In this document: positions 7,564-15,234 of the stretch, piece after piece
Numbering within the stretch: position 1 is the stretch's first letter
Layout: every line of letters begins with the position of its first letter
Assembly (NCBI GenBank): GCA_903858635.1
Contig: CAIOJO010000430.1
Coordinates: 1-33,984, forward strand
Direction of reading: 5' to 3'
Origin: an uncultured Telmatospirillum sp.
GTDB taxonomy: Bacteria > Pseudomonadota > Alphaproteobacteria > Rhodospirillales > Magnetospirillaceae
DNA: 33,984 bases
Program-made: the position numbers and the translations under genes
Notes under the pieces: generated by a model
Seen by the model: the letters and a program-made list of their open reading frames with translations, nothing else
What the model was told of the DNA's origin: nothing
Database searches by the model: none

Positions 7564-8691
7564 TCAGAGCGGGTCGAGGTCGCCGCAATCCTGCAGGGCG
7601 GCGAAATCGGCGGCGTATCGGGCCAGTCGGCCTTCGCCGATGGCGCCGCGCAGGCCGCGCATCAGATCCTGATAATAATGCAGATTGTGCCAAGTCAGCA
7701 GCATCAAGCCGAGAACCTCCTCGGCCTTCGCCAGATGGTGCAGGTAGGCGCGGCTGTAGTTCCGGCAAGCGGGACAGCCGCAGCCTTCCTCGAGCGGCCG
7801 CCCATCGTCCTGGTGACGGGCGTTGCGGATATTGACCGTGCCGCGGCTGGTAAAGGCTTGGCCGGTGCGGCCGGAACGAGTGGGAAGCACGCAGTCGAAC
7901 ATGTCGATGCCGCGCAGCACCGCGCCGACGATGTCGGCCGGCTTGCCGACTCCCATCAGATAGCGCGGCCGGTCGGCCGGCAGCCACGGCACCGTTGCGT
8001 CGAGGATGCGGAACATCTCGTCCTGCCCCTCGCCCACCGCCAATCCGCCCACCGCATAGCCGTCGAAGCCGATGGCCAGCAGTGCCTCGACCGAGTGGCG
8101 CCGCAATTCCGGATAGACGCCGCCCTGGACGATGCCGAACAGGCCGTAGCCGGGTCGCGCCACGAAGGCGTCGCGCGAACGCTGCGCCCACCGCATCGAC
8201 AGCTGCATCGATTGCGCGGCCTGGTCCTCGCTGGCGGGAAAGGGGGTGCATTCGTCGAAACTCATGGTGATGTCGGCGTCGAGCTGCCGCTGGACTTCCA
8301 TCGAGCGTTCGGGAGTCAGCAGATGGCTGCTGCCGTCGAGATGGGACTGGAAGGTTACGCCTTGTTCATCGAGCTTGCGCAGCTTCGACAGGCTCATGAC
8401 CTGGAAACCGCCGGAATCGGTCAGGATGGGGCCCGGCCAGTTCATGAAGCGGTGCAATCCGCCAAGCCGCGCCACCCGCTCGGCGCCGGGACGCAGCATC
8501 AGGTGATAGGTGTTGCCGAGGACGATCTGGGCGCCGGTCGCCGTCACCGATTCCGGCATCATCGCCTTGACCGTTCCGGCCGTGCCGACCGGCATGAAGG
8601 CCGGCGTCTCGACCGTCCCATGCGCTGTCTCCAGCCGGCCCAGGCGAGCCGCACCGTCGGTCCCCAGAAGGTGGAAGGCGACGGGGCTCAC
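7564..8691 (-). CDS. tgt: queuine/preQ1 tRNA-guanine transglycosylase
   Basis: This 375-residue TIM-barrel enzyme exchanges guanine 34 of GUN-anticodon tRNAs for preQ1. [14 protein letters not shown] holds one active-site Asp and [18 protein letters not shown] the nucleophilic Asp region. The zinc site is [17 protein letters not shown] near residue 300 plus a later His in TWHNLHYY. Its ATG overlaps the queA stop by 4 nt. The length is normal for bacterial Tgt. Confidence 0.97.
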   Translation of the reverse strand: MSPVAFHLLGTDGAARLGRLETAHGTVETPAFMPVGTAGTVKAMMPESVTATGAQIVLGNTYHLMLRPGAERVARLGGLHRFMNWPGPILTDSGGFQVMSLSKLRKLDEQGVTFQSHLDGSSHLLTPERSMEVQRQLDADITMSFDECTPFPASEDQAAQSMQLSMRWAQRSRDAFVARPGYGLFGIVQGGVYPELRRHSVEALLAIGFDGYAVGGLAVGEGQDEMFRILDATVPWLPADRPRYLMGVGKPADIVGAVLRGIDMFDCVLPTRSGRTGQAFTSRGTVNIRNARHQDDGRPLEEGCGCPACRNYSRAYLHHLAKAEEVLGLMLLTWHNLHYYQDLMRGLRGAIGEGRLARYAADFAALQDCGDLDPL

Positions 8692-9731
8692 CGGTCGGCC
8701 TCCGCCGGCTGCAGCAAGCAGGCATCGCCATAGGAATAGAACCGATAGCCGGCCGCCTTGGCGTGCTCGTAGGCCGAGCGCATGCGCTCGAGGCCGGCAA
8801 AGGCGGAGACCAGCATGAACAGGGTCGAGCGTGGCAAATGGAAGTTGGTCAGCATGAGGTCGATGCAGCGGAAACGATAGCCCGGGGTGATGAAGATATC
8901 GGTCCGGCCGGCGTAGGGACCGACCATGCCGGAAGCGTCGGCCGCCGTCTCCAGCAGCCTGAGCGAGGTCGAGCCGACGGCGACGATGCGGCCGCCGGCG
9001 GCGCGCGCCCGGTTGATGCGCTCCGCCGCATCGGCGCTGATCTCGCCCTGCTCGGCATGCATGCGATGCGCTTCGGTATCCTCGACCTTGACCGGCAGGT
9101 AAGTCCCGGCCCCGACATGCAGGGTGACCGTCACATGGCCGATGCCGCGCCGTTCGAGCTCGGCCATCAGTTCGGGGGTGAAATGCAGGGCCGCGGTGGG
9201 AGCGGCGACCGCCCCGGCGCGGCGCGCGAACATCGTCTGGTAGTCGGCCGAATCCCGTTGGTCGGCCCCCACGCTGCGCCGAATATAGGGTGGCAAGGGC
9301 ATCTCGCCATGCCGTTCGAGGGCCGCCGTCAAATCCGCCCCTTGCCGATCGAAGCGCAGCTCCACTTCGCCGCCTTCGCCCTTGCCGGCCACTTCGGCGG
9401 CAAAATCCTGGCTGAACTCCAACCGGTCACCGGGGCGCAGTTTCTTGGCCGGACGGGCAAAAGCCAGCCAGCGACCGGCGTCGATCCGGTCGTGCAGCGT
9501 GACTTCGACTTTGGCGGCACCGCGCAGGCCGCGCAACCGCGCCGGGATCACCCGGGTGTCGTTGAACACCATCAGGTCGCCCGGCCGCAGCAGATCGGGC
9601 AGGCCGCGCACCGACAGATCGTCGAGGCCATCCGGCCGCACCTGCAACAGGCGGGCCGCATCCCGCGGCACTGCCGGACGCAGGGCGATCAACTCGCGTG
9701 GCAGATCGAAATCAAACAGGTCGACACGCAT
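8688..9731 (-). CDS. queA: S-adenosylmethionine:tRNA ribosyltransferase-isomerase
   Basis: This 347-residue QueA transfers the ribosyl group of SAM to preQ1-modified tRNA, forming epoxyqueuosine. It begins [19 protein letters not shown], the family N-terminus, and contains [42 protein letters not shown] and the C-terminal [19 protein letters not shown]. It is the first gene of the minus-strand operon queA-tgt-queF-queG; queA/tgt overlap by 4 nt. A hairpin-rich 160-bp leader lies upstream. Confidence 0.97.
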   Translation of the reverse strand: MRVDLFDFDLPRELIALRPAVPRDAARLLQVRPDGLDDLSVRGLPDLLRPGDLMVFNDTRVIPARLRGLRGAAKVEVTLHDRIDAGRWLAFARPAKKLRPGDRLEFSQDFAAEVAGKGEGGEVELRFDRQGADLTAALERHGEMPLPPYIRRSVGADQRDSADYQTMFARRAGAVAAPTAALHFTPELMAELERRGIGHVTVTLHVGAGTYLPVKVEDTEAHRMHAEQGEISADAAERINRARAAGGRIVAVGSTSLRLLETAADASGMVGPYAGRTDIFITPGYRFRCIDLMLTNFHLPRSTLFMLVSAFAGLERMRSAYEHAKAAGYRFYSYGDACLLQPAEADR

Positions 9732-9758
9732 ATGTATGTAGTCCCTCAGGCGCCGGGC

Positions 9759-9835
9759 GCCCGCATCCGCGGGCTTGGCTCCTCCGCTAAAGCTCCGGGG
9801 CCCTCAACGGGCCAGTCACGAAGCTGACGCTTCGT
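9759..9835 (-). other. structured leader upstream of queA
   Basis: In the 160-bp spacer between the ChbG-like gene and queA three hairpins follow one another. Their arms are GCCCGC/GCGGGC around ATCC (9759-9774), GGCCC/GGGCC around TCAAC (9800-9814), and CGAAGC/GCTTCG around TGAC (9820-9835). They may terminate the upstream gene, form the queA 5' leader, or be a dispersed palindromic repeat. No preQ1 riboswitch consensus is seen. Confidence 0.4.
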
Positions 9836-9891
9836 TCCAATTCTCTCAGACAGCGATTGCCGGGCGCTTAGACAGCTTTTGCCGTTGGCCG

Positions 9892-10740
9892 TCAATCGGG
9901 AAAGCGGCGGCCGGCGATGACCAGGCCACGTGCCGCCAACAGCGTTGGCAGGTCGGGGCCCATCAGATAGGCCCATTCGGCTTGCCGCGGCGTCGTCAGG
10001 CTGTCGCAGGCCAGCAGCTCGGCATCGACATGGCCCGGATGGACCATCAGCAGATGCCCGTCGCCGGCCCCCGCCAGCATCCGCGGCAGCGCTTCACCCA
10101 ATGACCTCCGGCTGCCGTCGTAGAAGCCGGAAAAGCCACGATTGGTGCGGATGCCGCGGCTTCGGGCGGCTTCTGCCAGGCGGCGCCCGAGCAGGGCAAT
10201 GAACCCAGCCTTGAGGCCAGAACCGCGCCGCCACAGGGCGGCCGGGCGATCGCTGCAGTCGCGCAACCAGCAATGCCGCGGATCCAGCCGGCGCCCGAAG
10301 GCGGCCAACACCACCTGCCACACGCCGGGCAACAGATGAACATGCTGATGGCCGTCGATGAAGTCGGGAAGGCGGCCGAAATGGGCCTCGAAGGCGTCGA
10401 TCTGGCGGTCGAGTTCGGCCACCACCTGGGCGCTGGGCAAGCGACCGGCCAGGCATTGCCGGAGCAGCCCGCCGATACCCGGAAAGCGGCCGGATGGCGC
10501 CACGCCCGGCATGGCGCCCAAGGGGCGCTGGTCGGTCAGGGTGAAATGCAGGCCGACGGCGATCCGCTCGGCCAATGGGATCAGCGCCGGGGCCTGGCCG
10601 GGCCAGGCCGGCATGCAGGTCATGGCGCCGGTGGCCGACAGCCGTCCGGCGGCGGCCAATTGGCGAATACCCAGACTGACGCCGGGCGCAATGCCGTAAT
10701 CATCGGCGCAGATGATGAGGGAATGAGGAGGCTCGACCAT
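9892..10740 (-). CDS. ChbG/HpnK (YdjC-like) family deacetylase
   Basis: This 282-residue protein has the metal-binding pattern of carbohydrate deacetylases of this family: ICADDYGI near residue 10 (Asp-Asp), DGHQHVHLLPGV near residue 130 (His ligands) and VHPGH near residue 232. Known members deacetylate chitooligosaccharides (ChbG) or act in hopanoid side-chain formation (HpnK). Without hopanoid or chitin genes nearby the substrate is unknown. The ATG at 10740 begins MVEPPHSLIICADDYG, so only a few residues precede the first motif. It is upstream of the queuosine operon on the same strand, separated by the hairpin-rich spacer. Confidence 0.88.
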   Translation of the reverse strand: MVEPPHSLIICADDYGIAPGVSLGIRQLAAAGRLSATGAMTCMPAWPGQAPALIPLAERIAVGLHFTLTDQRPLGAMPGVAPSGRFPGIGGLLRQCLAGRLPSAQVVAELDRQIDAFEAHFGRLPDFIDGHQHVHLLPGVWQVVLAAFGRRLDPRHCWLRDCSDRPAALWRRGSGLKAGFIALLGRRLAEAARSRGIRTNRGFSGFYDGSRRSLGEALPRMLAGAGDGHLLMVHPGHVDAELLACDSLTTPRQAEWAYLMGPDLPTLLAARGLVIAGRRFPD

Positions 10741-10807
10741 GTCCAGAGATTAGGACAGGGTCGAGCTTCCGTCACCCCTTGGTCGGCAGACCGGGGGATT
10801 TCGCGGG

Positions 10808-11917
10808 TCAGGCGAGATGCTGCTGATGGACCAGGTCGGCCATGGTCGTCAGCTGGGTCAACCCGCCGAAGCCGTGCTGCATGGCCGAGCCATGGGCATC
10901 GGTGACATGCAGGGTGTCATGATGCGAGGTGCCGCCGGTCGAGCCACTGCCGGTCGAGCCACCCGTCGAGCCACCCGTCGAGCCGCTGCCGGTCGAACCG
11001 CTGCCCGAACCGGTCGATGCGCCGACCGTGACCAGCGTGCCACCGGTGGTGACCGCGTTGACGATGGTCTGGGCGTCGGTGAAATGCAGGCCGAGCTTTG
11101 AGCTGTCGGCATAGTTGGCGGCGGGCGCGCCCAAGGTCACGCTGCCGGTGTAGGGCATATTGGGGAAACTGATGGAATTGCCGTTCTGCACGGCGCCCAT
11201 GGACGAGGTCGGCCACACCGTCTGATCGGCCGTTTCGCCGGCCCGCGGCACCACATTGACGTTGTGGAAGCTGATCGGATAGGGCGTCTCGCTTTTGTCG
11301 TCGAGGGTCCACAGCAGATAGGAGATGGCGCTGCCGTCATTGGTGGTGGCGCCCGTGTAGCTGAGGTTGACGTTGTCGAGGGTGGCCGACTTGGTCTCCG
11401 GCTGATACTGCGGCGAAATGAACAGCCCCTGGTAGTTGGTGGTCCCGGTCAAATTGTAGAAATGCAGGTTGCCGGCCGGACCCTGGGTCTGCACCACGTC
11501 GGCATGGCCGCTGGATTTGGCGCCGTTGACGTTCTCGATCAAGCTGTTCTGCACGGTCAGGTCGGGCTGCGTGCCGGCGGCGCCGGCAAAATCGATGGCG
11601 TCCTGGCCGCCGGTGGCATATTTGTTGTCGATATGCACGCCGTCGACCCAGGCCGCACCGGTCAACCCGTCGAACTGCAGGGTCCCGGTCGCTTGGCCAT
11701 GCGGCTGGAAATCACCGCCCAGAAGCATGACATTGTGGCCGCCCTGGACCTGCAGCTTGGAATTGGTGTCCGTGCCGCTGGCGCCGAGGAAGATCACGTC
11801 CTGGTTTGGCGAAAAGCTCCAATAGGTCTGACTACCAGTCTTGCTCAGATCGACAATCGTCGGATTATTCATCGTCGGCGGCGCCCACATCAGGGGCGCA
11901 TTTGTCGTGCTGCTCAT
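10808..11917 (-). CDS. beta-helix-like repetitive protein with Gly/Ser/Thr linker
   Basis: This 369-residue protein is rich in Gly, Asn, Thr and Val. It shows short beta-strand-like units such as LQVQGGHNVMLLGGDF, LQFDGLTGAAWVDGVHI and LTVQNSLIENVNG, which suggest a right-handed parallel beta-helix of the pectate-lyase-like type over about residues 15-290. A low-complexity Gly/Ser/Thr linker (about residues 300-330) joins a His-rich C-terminal tail. There is no Sec signal peptide and no RTX nonapeptide, so if it is exported the route is unclear. AGAGG lies about 11 nt before the ATG. The function is unknown; a surface or extracellular carbohydrate-binding role is only a guess. Confidence 0.75.
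   Translation of the reverse strand: MSSTTNAPLMWAPPTMNNPTIVDLSKTGSQTYWSFSPNQDVIFLGASGTDTNSKLQVQGGHNVMLLGGDFQPHGQATGTLQFDGLTGAAWVDGVHIDNKYATGGQDAIDFAGAAGTQPDLTVQNSLIENVNGAKSSGHADVVQTQGPAGNLHFYNLTGTTNYQGLFISPQYQPETKSATLDNVNLSYTGATTNDGSAISYLLWTLDDKSETPYPISFHNVNVVPRAGETADQTVWPTSSMGAVQNGNSISFPNMPYTGSVTLGAPAANYADSSKLGLHFTDAQTIVNAVTTGGTLVTVGASTGSGSGSTGSGSTGGSTGGSTGSGSTGGTSHHDTLHVTDAHGSAMQHGFGGLTQLTTMADLVHQQHLA
10931..11020 (-). repeat. short tandem repeat coding a Gly/Ser/Thr linker
   Basis: Imperfect 9- and 15-bp units built on GTCGAGCCA and GTCGAGCCGCTGCCG repeat across this stretch on the plus strand. They encode alternating GSTG units in the beta-helix-like protein. Such runs are prone to length change by slippage, so the linker length may vary between strains. 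Confidence 0.7.
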
Positions 11918-12055
11918 TTAAAACATAGCCTCTTTACTGTTTCGCTATTCGTCATATACGGCTTACATACTTTACTCATGTGGCCTAATTTTCGGTAAAT
12001 GGGGCTCCCATCTTAAGGGGTACTAAAGCTGTTGCTGCCCCGAGCAATCGGCCCG

Positions 12056-12103
12056 GGCTTCGCGGTGGCGACCGGCGAAGTCAAGAACCTGGCCAATCAG
12101 ACG
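12056..12103 (+). pseudogene. remnant of a methyl-accepting chemotaxis protein gene
   Basis: One frame reads GFAVATGEVKNLANQT, very close to the hallmark hairpin-tip sequence of chemoreceptor signalling domains (GFAVVA.EVKNLANQT). The frame has no MCP-like sequence before or after it and no room for a gene, so this is an orphan fragment of about 16 codons in the spacer between the beta-helix gene and the monooxygenase promoter. It suggests a deleted chemoreceptor gene. Confidence 0.55.
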
Positions 12104-12144
12104 ACATACGCCTGCCGCCGCGCCGGCAACGCTTCTGCGAACTA

Positions 12145-12177
12145 AATGCATTTGCATTCTATGCATTCTCATATAAT
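12145..12177 (+). promoter_or_regulatory. candidate MarR operator and promoter of the monooxygenase gene
   Basis: AATGCA-TT-TGCATT (12145-12158) is a perfect inverted repeat with a 2-nt centre. It overlaps a TTGCAT -35-like box and is followed by TATAAT (12172-12177); the spacing of 14 is short, and TAATAT two bases further on gives 16. A further ATGCATT half-site is at 12161. The same block recurs at 13485-13517 before the ligase gene. Binding by the MarR protein encoded at 17618 is inferred. Confidence 0.6.
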
Positions 12178-12206
12178 ATCTCCTCCAAAGGGAGCGAGGA
12201 GGAGAC

Positions 12207-13343
12207 ATGAAGATTGCCGTGGTCGGCGGCGGCCCCGCCGGGCTGTATTTCGCCGCGCTGATGAAGCGGGACAATCCGGCCCATCAGATTCGCGTCTATG
12301 AGCGCAACCCGAGGAACGTGACCTGGGGCTTCGGGGTGGTGTTCTCGGATCGGGCGCTGGAATTCCTGCGGGCCGACGACGAGGCCATGTTTCAGTACCT
12401 GACCCCGCATATGGAAACCTGGCCCGATCTCACCATCGTCCATCAGGACGTCCGGGTGCCGATCGACGGCAACGGCTTCGCCGCCATCGGCCGGCTGCAC
12501 CTGCTGAACCTCCTGCAGGCGTTCGCCGAGGGCCTCGGCGTGGTGGTGGACAATGGCACCGACATCGCGTCCCTGGCCGATCTCGCCGAGGCCGACCTGA
12601 TCGTCGGCGCCGACGGCGCCAACTCGGTCCTGCGGCGCGGCAACGAGGCGCGCTTCGGCACCACCATCGACGTCCGGCCCAACAAGTTCATCTGGTACGG
12701 CACCAGCAAGGCCTTCGACACCCTGACCCTGACCTTTCGCACCAACGAGCATGGCGTGTTCTGCGCCCACCACTACCGCTACAGCCCGGACCGGAGCACC
12801 TTCCTGGTCGAGGTCGACGCCGCGACCTGGGAGCGCGCCGGCTTCGCCGAAATGAGCGAAGCGGACACCATCGCCTATTGCCGGCGGGTCTTCGCCGCCG
12901 ATCTGGACGGCCATCCCATCCTCACCAACAATTCCTATTGGCGGAACTTTCCGGCCATCTGGAACGAGCGCTGGAGCTTCGACAATGTCGTGCTGATCGG
13001 CGACGCCCTGCGCACCGCCCATTTCTCCATCGGCTCGGGCACCCGCCTGGCAATGGAGGACGCGATCGCCCTGTTCAAGGCGTTCAAGACCGAAGGCGGC
13101 TCGATTGCCGTGGCCCTGGCCCGGTTCGAAGCGATCCGCCGGCCGCCGATGGAAAAGATCTATGCGGCGGCGCGGGTCAGCTTCGAGTGGTACGAGGGAA
13201 TGGCCGCACTGATGAGCCTAGCCCCCTACGAATTGGCCTATCGCTACATGACACGCACCGGCCGCGTCGAACCACAGGTGCTGCAACGCATGGCGCCCCG
13301 CTTCTTCGCCCGGTACCAGGAAGCGAAGACAGGGACCCGTTAG
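12207..13343 (+). CDS. FAD-dependent aryl-CoA monooxygenase (2-aminobenzoyl-CoA / salicylyl-CoA hydroxylase type)
   Basis: This 378-residue flavoprotein has the group-A monooxygenase motifs: GGGPAGLYFA (residues 7-16, FAD ADP binding), VGADGANS (near residue 137) and LIGDALRTAHFSIGSGTRLA followed by MEDAIAL (near residue 262). The HFSIGSGT.LAMEDAIAL block is characteristic of the N-terminal half of 2-aminobenzoyl-CoA monooxygenase/reductase and salicylyl-CoA 5-hydroxylase. In those proteins it is fused to an OYE-like reductase; here it stands alone and a separate OYE-type gene lies about 1.9 kb downstream. GAGGAGGA precedes the ATG. It probably hydroxylates the ring of an aryl-CoA made by the downstream ligase. 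The exact substrate is unknown. Confidence 0.85.
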   Translation: MKIAVVGGGPAGLYFAALMKRDNPAHQIRVYERNPRNVTWGFGVVFSDRALEFLRADDEAMFQYLTPHMETWPDLTIVHQDVRVPIDGNGFAAIGRLHLLNLLQAFAEGLGVVVDNGTDIASLADLAEADLIVGADGANSVLRRGNEARFGTTIDVRPNKFIWYGTSKAFDTLTLTFRTNEHGVFCAHHYRYSPDRSTFLVEVDAATWERAGFAEMSEADTIAYCRRVFAADLDGHPILTNNSYWRNFPAIWNERWSFDNVVLIGDALRTAHFSIGSGTRLAMEDAIALFKAFKTEGGSIAVALARFEAIRRPPMEKIYAAARVSFEWYEGMAALMSLAPYELAYRYMTRTGRVEPQVLQRMAPRFFARYQEAKTGTR

Positions 13344-13376
13344 CTTGCCTTCGTCGACAGACCGGCTCTCTTGCGG

Positions 13377-13460
13377 CGTCATTGCGAGCCGCAAGGCGAA
13401 GCAATCCATCTACGGCCGCCAAGCTGGATTGCTTCGTCGCCGTCGCTCCTCGCAATGACG
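13377..13460. repeat. dispersed palindromic repeat (GTCATTGCGAG type)
   Basis: An 84-bp imperfect palindrome has terminal arms CGTCATTGCGAG and CTCGCAATGACG (perfect 12 bp) and inner arms CGAAGCAATCCA and TGGATTGCTTCG. This matches the widespread GTCATTGCGAG...AAGCAATCC family of small non-coding repeats seen in many Proteobacteria. It lies between the monooxygenase gene and the ligase promoter and can form a long hairpin, so it may end or attenuate the first transcript. Confidence 0.85.
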
Positions 13461-13484
13461 ATGGCAAACGGTTGTCGGCAGATA

Positions 13485-13517
13485 AATGCATTTGCATTCT
13501 ATTCGGATTCATATAAA
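13485..13517 (+). promoter_or_regulatory. candidate MarR operator and promoter of the ligase operon
   Basis: AATGCA-TT-TGCATT (13485-13498) is identical to the site at 12145. It overlaps TTGCAT and is followed at the same distance by TATAAA (13512-13517), with TAAAAT giving a 16-nt spacing. The conserved block continues on both sides, so it looks like a duplicated or strongly constrained promoter-operator. Confidence 0.6.
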
Positions 13518-13570
13518 ATCCCGGCCCAACAAAGCCCCCGAAGAGGGCCGAAGAAATAGGGGAGGACACC

Positions 13571-15217
13571 ATGCTGCACGGTTTTGTCCCGTGGCCGGAC
13601 GAGTTCGTCCGACGTTACCGAAACAAGGGATATTGGGAGGGCTACAGCCTTCCGGCGGTGTTCGGCAAGCTGGCCGCCACCTATCCCGACCGTCTGGCCA
13701 TCACCGAAGGCAGCCGCCGCGCCACCCATGGCGAGATCTGGGAGTCCAGCGGCGCCTTGGCGGTCCATCTGGCCCGCCGTGGCCTGAAGAAGCATGACCG
13801 GGTAGTCTTCCAACTGCCCAACGGCATCGACTTCTTCATCTGCTTCCTGGCGCTGACCCGCATCGGGGCGATCCCGGTGATGGCGCTGCCGCCGCATCGG
13901 GAAACCGAGATCCGCCATTTCGTCACCTCGTCGGAGGCGGTCGCCCTGTTCATCCCGGCGGTGATCAAGGATTTCGACTATCGGCTGATGGCCAACGCTG
14001 TACGCGCCGAGGCGCCGTCGCTGGCCCAGGTGTTCGTGGTCGGCGAGGCTTTGGCCGGCCAGCGTTCGGTCGAGGACCTGCTGGCCCATCCGGTCGATCC
14101 GGACGAATTGGCCAAACTCGACGGCCGCGCCCTCGATCCCGGCGACGTCGTCCTGATGCTGCTGTCGGGCGGCACCACCGCCCTGCCCAAGCTGATCGCC
14201 CGGACCCATAACGACTACGTCTACAATTTCAAGCAGAGCGCCCGGGTCGCCGGCTTCAATGCCGACACCGTGTTCCTTGCGGTGCTGCCGATGGCCCACA
14301 ATTACACGCTGGGCTCGCCCGGGTTCCTGGGCGCCCTGGCCTTGGGCGGCCGCGTCGTGGTGCCCCCCAAGGCGGATGGCGAAACGGTGTTCGGCCTGGT
14401 GCAAAAGGAACGCGTCACCGCCATCGCCGCGGCGGTGCCGCTGGTGGTGCTGTGGCTGAACGATCCGGCCCTGAGCCGCTTCGACACCTCCAGCCTGACG
14501 GTGGTGCAGAACGGCGGAGCCCGGCTGTCGCCCGAGTTGCGCAGCCGGCTGCGGCAGCGTCTGGCCTGCCAATTCCAAGAGGTCTACGGCACCGCCGAAG
14601 GACTGCTCAACATGACCCGGCTGGACGACCCCGACGACCTGATCCTGGCGAGTTCCGGTGCTCCCATCTGCGACGACGACGAGATCCGGATTCTCGACGC
14701 CAACGACCGCGACCTGCCGGATGGCGAAGCCGGCGAACTGGTGGTGCGCGGCCCCTACACGATCCGCGGCTATTACAACGCGCCGGAGATCAACGCCAAG
14801 GCGTTCACCGCCGACGGGTTCTACCGGATGGGCGACGTGGTCAAGAAATTCGGCCGCACCCTGGTTACCGAAGGTCGCAAGAAGGACCTCATCAACCGTG
14901 GCGGCGAGAAGATCAGCACCGACGAGGTCGAGAACTTCGTCCTCAAACACCCGGCGGTCAAAGGGGTCGCGGTGGTGGCCATGGCGGACGAGGTGTTCGG
15001 TGAAAAGGCCTGCGCCTTCGTCACCTTGAAGAGCGGTCAGAGCCTGTCCTTCGAGGAGCTGAAGGCGTTCCTGCTGGAACAGAAGATCGCCAAGTTCAAA
15101 TTGCCCGAACGCCTCGAAATCCTCGACGAATTCCCCGTCTCGCCAGCCGGCAAGATCCTGCGGCGAGACCTGCGCGACATGGCCGACGCCCGCGTAGCGG
15201 CCGACAAAAAGACCTGA
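13571..15217 (+). CDS. aryl-acid AMP/CoA ligase of the EntE/DhbE type
   Basis: This 548-residue adenylate-forming enzyme has the ATP loop LLSGGTTALPKLIARTHND (about residue 195), VYGTAEGLLNMTRLDD (A5 motif), GDVVKK, EGRKKDLINRGGEKIS (A8) and a C-terminal VSPAGKILRRDL with the catalytic Lys. Full-length similarity is to 2,3-dihydroxybenzoate/salicylate-AMP ligases: it starts FVPWPDEFVRRYRNKGYW and has AHNYTLGSPG, whose Asn contacts the ortho substituent in DhbE. So the substrate is probably a 2-hydroxy- or 2-aminobenzoate. With no carrier-protein or siderophore gene nearby, CoA thioester formation for catabolism is the likely role. GGGGAGG precedes the ATG; the OYE gene follows after 17 nt. 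Confidence 0.88.
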   Translation: MLHGFVPWPDEFVRRYRNKGYWEGYSLPAVFGKLAATYPDRLAITEGSRRATHGEIWESSGALAVHLARRGLKKHDRVVFQLPNGIDFFICFLALTRIGAIPVMALPPHRETEIRHFVTSSEAVALFIPAVIKDFDYRLMANAVRAEAPSLAQVFVVGEALAGQRSVEDLLAHPVDPDELAKLDGRALDPGDVVLMLLSGGTTALPKLIARTHNDYVYNFKQSARVAGFNADTVFLAVLPMAHNYTLGSPGFLGALALGGRVVVPPKADGETVFGLVQKERVTAIAAAVPLVVLWLNDPALSRFDTSSLTVVQNGGARLSPELRSRLRQRLACQFQEVYGTAEGLLNMTRLDDPDDLILASSGAPICDDDEIRILDANDRDLPDGEAGELVVRGPYTIRGYYNAPEINAKAFTADGFYRMGDVVKKFGRTLVTEGRKKDLINRGGEKISTDEVENFVLKHPAVKGVAVVAMADEVFGEKACAFVTLKSGQSLSFEELKAFLLEQKIAKFKLPERLEILDEFPVSPAGKILRRDLRDMADARVAADKKT

Positions 15218-15234
15218 CGAAAGGACCCCCGACG

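Noticed and set aside
9732-9891. preQ1 riboswitch before queA
   Set aside because: The spacer lacks the short C-rich loop and A-rich tail of preQ1 riboswitches. The hairpins are GC-rich and symmetric, and queA acts after preQ1 synthesis.
10931-11020. CRISPR-like array
   Set aside because: The repeats are contiguous 9-15 bp codon repeats inside a coding frame, with no spacers.
13371-13559. small plus-strand frame reading RRHCEPQGEAIHL
   Set aside because: This is translation of the GTCATTGCGAG palindromic repeat, a well-known source of spurious small proteins.
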